A stretch of 64,000 bases of DNA from JAKSSE01 sp045597645 (lineage in GTDB: Bacteria > Bacillota > Clostridia > Lachnospirales > Lachnospiraceae), in contig JAZLKM010000027.1 in assembly GCA_045597645.1 (NCBI GenBank), forward strand, positions 1-64,000, given 5' to 3'. The translations under genes were made by a program, and so were the position numbers. Below are positions 60,783-64,000 of the stretch, piece after piece. Under the pieces are notes generated by a model, which did no database searches, had not been told where the DNA came from, and saw nothing but the letters and a program-made list of their open reading frames with translations. Numbering within the stretch: the stretch's first letter is position 1; each line of letters begins with the position of its first letter.

Positions 60783-60806
60783 GTCCGGCGACCTTAGCCG
60801 GACTTG
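60770..60806 (-). terminator. Rho-independent terminator of the LytTR/ABC operon
   Basis: Minus-strand RNA has CAAGTCCGGC and GCCGGACTTG as a perfect ten-pair stem around a seven-base loop, followed by TTTATTTTTT. Outside it, AATCACAA and TTGTGATT are also inverted, so the hairpin can extend. It ends transcription after the ABC-2 permease gene. Confidence 0.92.
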
Positions 60807-60851
60807 TTGTGATTTATCGCAGACAGCTATATCCTTTTGTCTTATTTATTC

Positions 60852-61763
60852 TTATTTTCTCTTGTAAATCCTGCCATAGACTACTGCCATCACTGCAACG
60901 CATATCGCAGCAGCGCAGGCAATATAGATTATTGACGTTCCGCCCTCTACTGCCTTTTCGAACATATAGGTCTTGAATACAAATATTTCCTTCATGCTGT
61001 CCACAAACAAGCCATTATCCAGACCACCGATGTCATTGTTTATATTGTCCAGAAGTCCGGTCAGAAGGTTGCTTCTAATCAGCACTGTGATATGGGTTGC
61101 CGGAAACAGATTACATATAGTCTGCACTGTGCTTGAGAATCCTGATGTCGGTATATATGCACCAATCACAAAGCCAGATGCAGCTGAGAGCATTCCGAAA
61201 AATGCGCCACTGGATGACACTGTCTTAAATGCGCACACTATTATTATGAAAAATGCTGTCGATGAGATCGCACCTATCACTACCAGGCCATAAAGTCTTG
61301 CTATAGCTGCAGCTGTCAGCCCTGTATCTCCCATGGCATTCATCACCAAAAGCCCTGCTGTTAATATGACAGAAGCCATTACTATCGCAGATATTGCACT
61401 TGATGTGAAATATGAAAGTATGATCTGTCCCCTTTTCATTGGAGTTGCCAATATGTCGCAGTCCACCTTATGCTCACGATCCCTAACTATTGTTGACAGG
61501 CAATTGTATGGCACTGTAATGAGCGCTGATCCCATAATACCTGTTAGAAGTATTCCATTCACCAGCATCTCTACATCGTTGCTGTTCACCAGGTCCTCTA
61601 GTCCCTCCATAGCTGACTGTATGGACTCAACATAGTTGCCCTTCAGGAAAAGAAGATACAGTGCAAATACTATTATTGATGTAAGCATTGAAAATATGAC
61701 ATTCTGAACGTCCTTAAAATATATCATCAAATTTCTTTTGGTAAATCCTATAAATCCACGCAT
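60852..61763 (-). CDS. ABC-2 type transporter permease
   Basis: The 303 aa membrane protein has six helices (near residues 20, 85, 125, 150, 185 and 280) in the ABC-2 arrangement. The loop after helix two, NCLSTIVRDREHKVDCDILATPMKRGQII, in parts resembles the coupling region of DrrB/NodJ-type permeases. It would pair with the adjacent ATPase, whose stop overlaps its ATG by one base. The substrate is unknown; such LytTR-linked transporters usually handle antimicrobial peptides, lipids or drugs, not glycans. Confidence 0.88.
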   Translation of the reverse strand: MRGFIGFTKRNLMIYFKDVQNVIFSMLTSIIVFALYLLFLKGNYVESIQSAMEGLEDLVNSNDVEMLVNGILLTGIMGSALITVPYNCLSTIVRDREHKVDCDILATPMKRGQIILSYFTSSAISAIVMASVILTAGLLVMNAMGDTGLTAAAIARLYGLVVIGAISSTAFFIIIVCAFKTVSSSGAFFGMLSAASGFVIGAYIPTSGFSSTVQTICNLFPATHITVLIRSNLLTGLLDNINNDIGGLDNGLFVDSMKEIFVFKTYMFEKAVEGGTSIIYIACAAAICVAVMAVVYGRIYKRK

Positions 61764-62698
61764 TATGCTAGTTCCTTTCCTGTAACCTTCAAAAAGACAT
61801 CATCCATGCTTCCCTTGACGATCTCGTAATCCTCTATCTGCATTTTTTTGTTATATATAAATTCTGTTATATTGCCGCAGATAGGAACGGTATAATGATC
61901 TACATCGTATATAGGCCGGCTTGTCCAAGAATATTTTTCTTTCATATAAGCGTCAAGCTCTGTCAGCAGGCTCTCTGCCTCGGCAGACTCCTCTGTATAC
62001 CAGACAAACCTGCCCGGTGCATACTGACTTTTTAGCTCTGCCGGAGTGCCCTGGCACATTATCCTGCCATGATCAAGGATGACCACATGGTCGGCATCTC
62101 TCGTCTCTTCCATATAGTGAGTGGTAAGAAAGATTGTCATCCCCTGCTCTTTTCTTAGGTACTCTATATAATCCCATACCAGCTTTCTGGACTTAGGATC
62201 TAAGCCTGTAGTCGGCTCATCTAAAAACAGCACCTTTGGTTCATGCAGCAATGCTCTGCAGATATCCACTCTCCTACGCTGTCCTCCGGACAGCTTTTCA
62301 TACTTCCTGTTAAGTATCTCATCCATCTCGAAGTGTGAGGAGAATACCTTTATCTTCTCATCGATCTGTTTTTTGCTTAATCCGTAATAGGCTCCTCTGG
62401 TATACAGATTCTCTTTGACTGTCAGTTTTCCATCGAGCACTGAGTTTTGGAATACGATACCTACATTTTTTCGTATCATGTCATCTTCCCTGCCCAGCTC
62501 ATAGCCGCAGATTCTGACATCTCCCTCTGTCTTTTCCAATATTGTGCACAGCATATTTATCGTTGTAGACTTTCCTGCTCCATTTTCTCCCAGAAAAGCA
62601 AATAGCTCGCCCGACTCCACCGAGAAGGATATTCCATCCACCGCTTTATGTTCCTTATAAAATTTAGTGAGATTTTTTATTTCTATTGCGTTTGTCAT
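61763..62698 (-). CDS. ABC transporter ATPase (DrrA-like)
   Basis: The 311 aa protein has Walker A GENGAGKSTT near residue 40, Q-loop FQNSV, signature LSGGQRRRVD, Walker B VLFLDEPTTGLD and switch TTHYMEE. A C-terminal part of about 80 residues (after 225) follows, as in DrrA-type export ATPases. AAGGAGGGAG precedes the ATG. It is cotranscribed with the permease gene and lies downstream of the LytTR and DUF3021 genes, past a hairpin that may limit readthrough. Confidence 0.92.
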   Translation of the reverse strand: MTNAIEIKNLTKFYKEHKAVDGISFSVESGELFAFLGENGAGKSTTINMLCTILEKTEGDVRICGYELGREDDMIRKNVGIVFQNSVLDGKLTVKENLYTRGAYYGLSKKQIDEKIKVFSSHFEMDEILNRKYEKLSGGQRRRVDICRALLHEPKVLFLDEPTTGLDPKSRKLVWDYIEYLRKEQGMTIFLTTHYMEETRDADHVVILDHGRIMCQGTPAELKSQYAPGRFVWYTEESAEAESLLTELDAYMKEKYSWTSRPIYDVDHYTVPICGNITEFIYNKKMQIEDYEIVKGSMDDVFLKVTGKELA

Positions 62699-62743
62699 TT
62701 CAATCTCCCTCCTTGTTTTTCTGTACCTTATACCATCCTTTGG

Positions 62744-62778
62744 AATAAAAAAAGTGCAACTCTACTGAGTTGCACTTT
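62744..62778 (-). terminator. Hairpin terminator or attenuator between DUF3021 and ABC genes
   Basis: Minus-strand RNA has AAAGTGCAACTC and GAGTTGCACTTT as a perfect twelve-pair stem with a four-base loop, followed by a T-run of seven. A third copy of the arm (AAGTGCAACTT at 62798..62788) overlaps the DUF3021 stop and could pair with the 3' arm instead. This suggests partial termination or attenuation ahead of the ABC genes. Confidence 0.75.
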
Positions 62779-62796
62779 GAGTTAACCAAGTTGCAC

Positions 62797-63228
62797 TTAT
62801 TCCTCATCACGGATAGAATCCAATGCCGAATTGATCTGGTCAGCTTCATGTTTTCCCATCCACGAAATGCCAAACCACACGAATGCATAGACCAAAATGT
62901 ATGCTACTGTAATAAAAATAAATCCATATGCATCGTCATACCAATGGAATAGATAACCTAACCCCATGTTTATGCCATACACTAAAATGCAGTGAATCGC
63001 TATCTGCAGTCTTATCCCAGCCTTACTACCTTTGTCCACATTAAGTAGTAGCAGACCTGGTATGGAGCTCAGGAAAGCCACCGTTATGATTGACACCAGA
63101 GATAACCAAGTAAACGTTATATCTCTGCCCCTAAAATGGTACGCTATTCCTTCCAATGTCATTGCTGTCAGTATTCCAAAGGAGATTAGCATTGCCTGCG
63201 CAAAGATGGATTTAAACTTGTTTATCAT
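62797..63228 (-). CDS. DUF3021 family membrane protein
   Basis: The 143 aa protein has four hydrophobic segments (about 10-28, 40-62, 76-95 and 102-122) and a short charged C-terminus, as in DUF3021 proteins. DUF3021 genes often follow LytTR genes. Membrane partners of this kind have been proposed to restrain the regulator, but whether that applies to this protein is inferred. It overlaps the LytTR gene by four bases. Confidence 0.85.
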   Translation of the reverse strand: MINKFKSIFAQAMLISFGILTAMTLEGIAYHFRGRDITFTWLSLVSIITVAFLSSIPGLLLLNVDKGSKAGIRLQIAIHCILVYGINMGLGYLFHWYDDAYGFIFITVAYILVYAFVWFGISWMGKHEADQINSALDSIRDEE

Positions 63229-63659
63229 ATATCCAACCTCCTCTTTATATCCTTTACATAGCTTCTTGCAACAACCAGGCTTTCGCCATTTAATAGCTGC
63301 GCATTCATTCTAGCTCCAAGCTCTGAGCTAACCTGTCGCACCTTTTTCAGATTAACTATCATCGCCTTTGAGCATCTTGCAAAATAAGGATACGACATCT
63401 CTTCTATCTCGTAGAGACGATACTTTGTCTCATAACACTCATCCTTGGTATAAACAAAGGTCTTCTTGTCCACCGACTCGAAATAATATACCGCACTTAG
63501 CTTGCATAGTACTGTGGTTCCATCCTTTATCACTGGGATTCCTGCCATCCCACCTTCCAATAGCTCTACGGCGTTTTTTATTTCTGCAGTCTCCTCCACC
63601 ACTTTTATGATCGCCATTTCCTGGCTCTTGTCTGTCACCTTTTCAAGCTGTACCTGCAA
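63225..63659 (-). CDS. LytTR-domain DNA-binding regulator
   Basis: The 144 aa protein has an N-terminal part of about 45 residues and a C-terminal LytTR domain. The latter includes AVYYFESVDKKTFVYT, YLYEIEEMS-like YRLYEIEEM, FARCSKAMIVNLKKV (the conserved F-x-R-x-x-K/R-S block) and NGESLVVARSYVKDIKRRL. There is no receiver domain, so it is not a usual response regulator. The start is TTG at 63659 with AGAGG ten bases upstream; the next ATG would cut the first strand. It probably controls its own operon, including the ABC genes. Confidence 0.88.
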   Translation of the reverse strand: MQVQLEKVTDKSQEMAIIKVVEETAEIKNAVELLEGGMAGIPVIKDGTTVLCKLSAVYYFESVDKKTFVYTKDECYETKYRLYEIEEMSYPYFARCSKAMIVNLKKVRQVSSELGARMNAQLLNGESLVVARSYVKDIKRRLDI

Positions 63660-63677
63660 GGGACTGTACCTCTTTTC

Positions 63678-64000
63678 TTATATAAATCTTATTAGTATGT
63701 CTATTGCACTGCATATAGCCGCAACAAGCCAGATTGACAAAACACGTCTTCTTGCTGTGTTTCGAGTTCCTGCACACGGCCTGTTAAATACATAGTATGT
63801 CGGAAGTATAAGCGACATGAAATATCTACCCTGCACTCCCTCTATACTGTAAGCATATACCTGGCTCCACTGTACATAAATTCCCGTCGGGACGAGTATG
63901 AGTACCGCTATAAGCACTATCGCAAATACTATATGTGTCATCTTATATTCCTTATCTCTAGCCGATGCCGCTGGTTTTGAGATACAAACTAATGCAACTA
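63678..64000 (-). CDS. DUF2142 family membrane protein, C-terminal part (partial at right edge)
   Basis: The frame is open from the window edge to the stop at 63678, and an internal ATG at 63941 is not the real start because coding continues upstream (VALVCISKPAASARDKEYKM precedes it). The visible 107 residues hold a membrane helix, the motif IEGVQGRYFMSLILP, and another helix at the end. GxQGRYF before the last helices is the mark of DUF2142 proteins, GT-C-like membrane proteins common in polysaccharide loci. The LytTR gene starts 18 bases after its stop. Most of the gene lies outside the window. Confidence 0.78.
   Translation of the reverse strand, partial: VALVCISKPAASARDKEYKMTHIVFAIVLIAVLILVPTGIYVQWSQVYAYSIEGVQGRYFMSLILPTYYVFNRPCAGTRNTARRRVLSIWLVAAICSAIDILIRFI

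Noticed and set aside
1..64000. CRISPR array, tRNA, rRNA or insertion sequence
   Set aside because: No regularly spaced repeats, cloverleaf-like sequence, rRNA block or transposase motif was seen on either strand by reading.

Overview
The window is one uninterrupted cell-surface polysaccharide locus, read almost entirely on the minus strand, so transcription runs from high to low coordinates. EpsG-type polymerase, DUF2142, LytTR/DUF3021 and a Wzz-like protein with a kinase-like tail, together with AAGGAGG-type ribosome sites, suggest a Clostridia bacterium, most likely Lachnospiraceae (Butyrivibrio/Roseburia-like). The genus cannot be fixed from the sequence. No rRNA, tRNA, insertion sequence, phage gene or CRISPR array was seen, and no stretch over 300 bases lacks a gene.

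Right flank (60.8-64.0 kb): the 3' end of a DUF2142 membrane protein, then LytTR regulator, DUF3021 membrane protein, ABC ATPase and ABC-2 permease, a typical small LytTR-controlled transporter module. It ends in a strong hairpin terminator at 60.77-60.81 kb, whose T-tract also holds the -35 box of the next operon.

Operon A (60.70 to 25.19 kb, about 35 kb): PglF-PglE-HAD protein-PglC-PglD-PglA make and use UDP-N,N'-diacetylbacillosamine. TviB/TviC-type enzymes make UDP-GalNAcA. EpsG-type Wzy and Wzx follow. CapE, CapF and CapG make UDP-L-FucNAc but are dispersed, with a WbuB-like transferase next to CapF. A NulO set (NeuA, NeuB, NeuC, radical SAM/SPASM, CBS protein) makes a CMP-activated sialic-acid-like sugar. 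The rest is two large GT-C-like membrane proteins, a second phosphoglycosyl transferase, GT4 enzymes and a Wzz-like co-polymerase. The operon ends at a terminator at 25.15-25.19 kb.

Operon B (25.01 kb to beyond the left edge) has its own sigma-A-type promoter at 25.10-25.13 kb. It opens with an adenylating ligase, GNAT, acyl carrier protein, second GNAT and NodB deacetylase. GT2 and GT8 enzymes, a PglK-type ABC flippase, a CDP-glycerol/KpsC-like protein, a second NeuB-NeuC-NeuA set, a D-2-hydroxyacid dehydrogenase, a third phosphoglycosyl transferase, GT4 and GT-C-like enzymes and a GT11 fucosyltransferase follow.

Taken together, the locus appears to build two different glycans: A by Wzx/Wzy, B by an ABC flippase. 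Each contains a nonulosonic acid. The pgl enzymes probably supply both the A initiator sugar and the legionaminate precursor. The most novel-looking parts are the ligase/ACP/GNAT/deacetylase group (20.2-25.0 kb) and the radical SAM plus CBS pair in the A nonulosonate set (33.7-35.1 kb).
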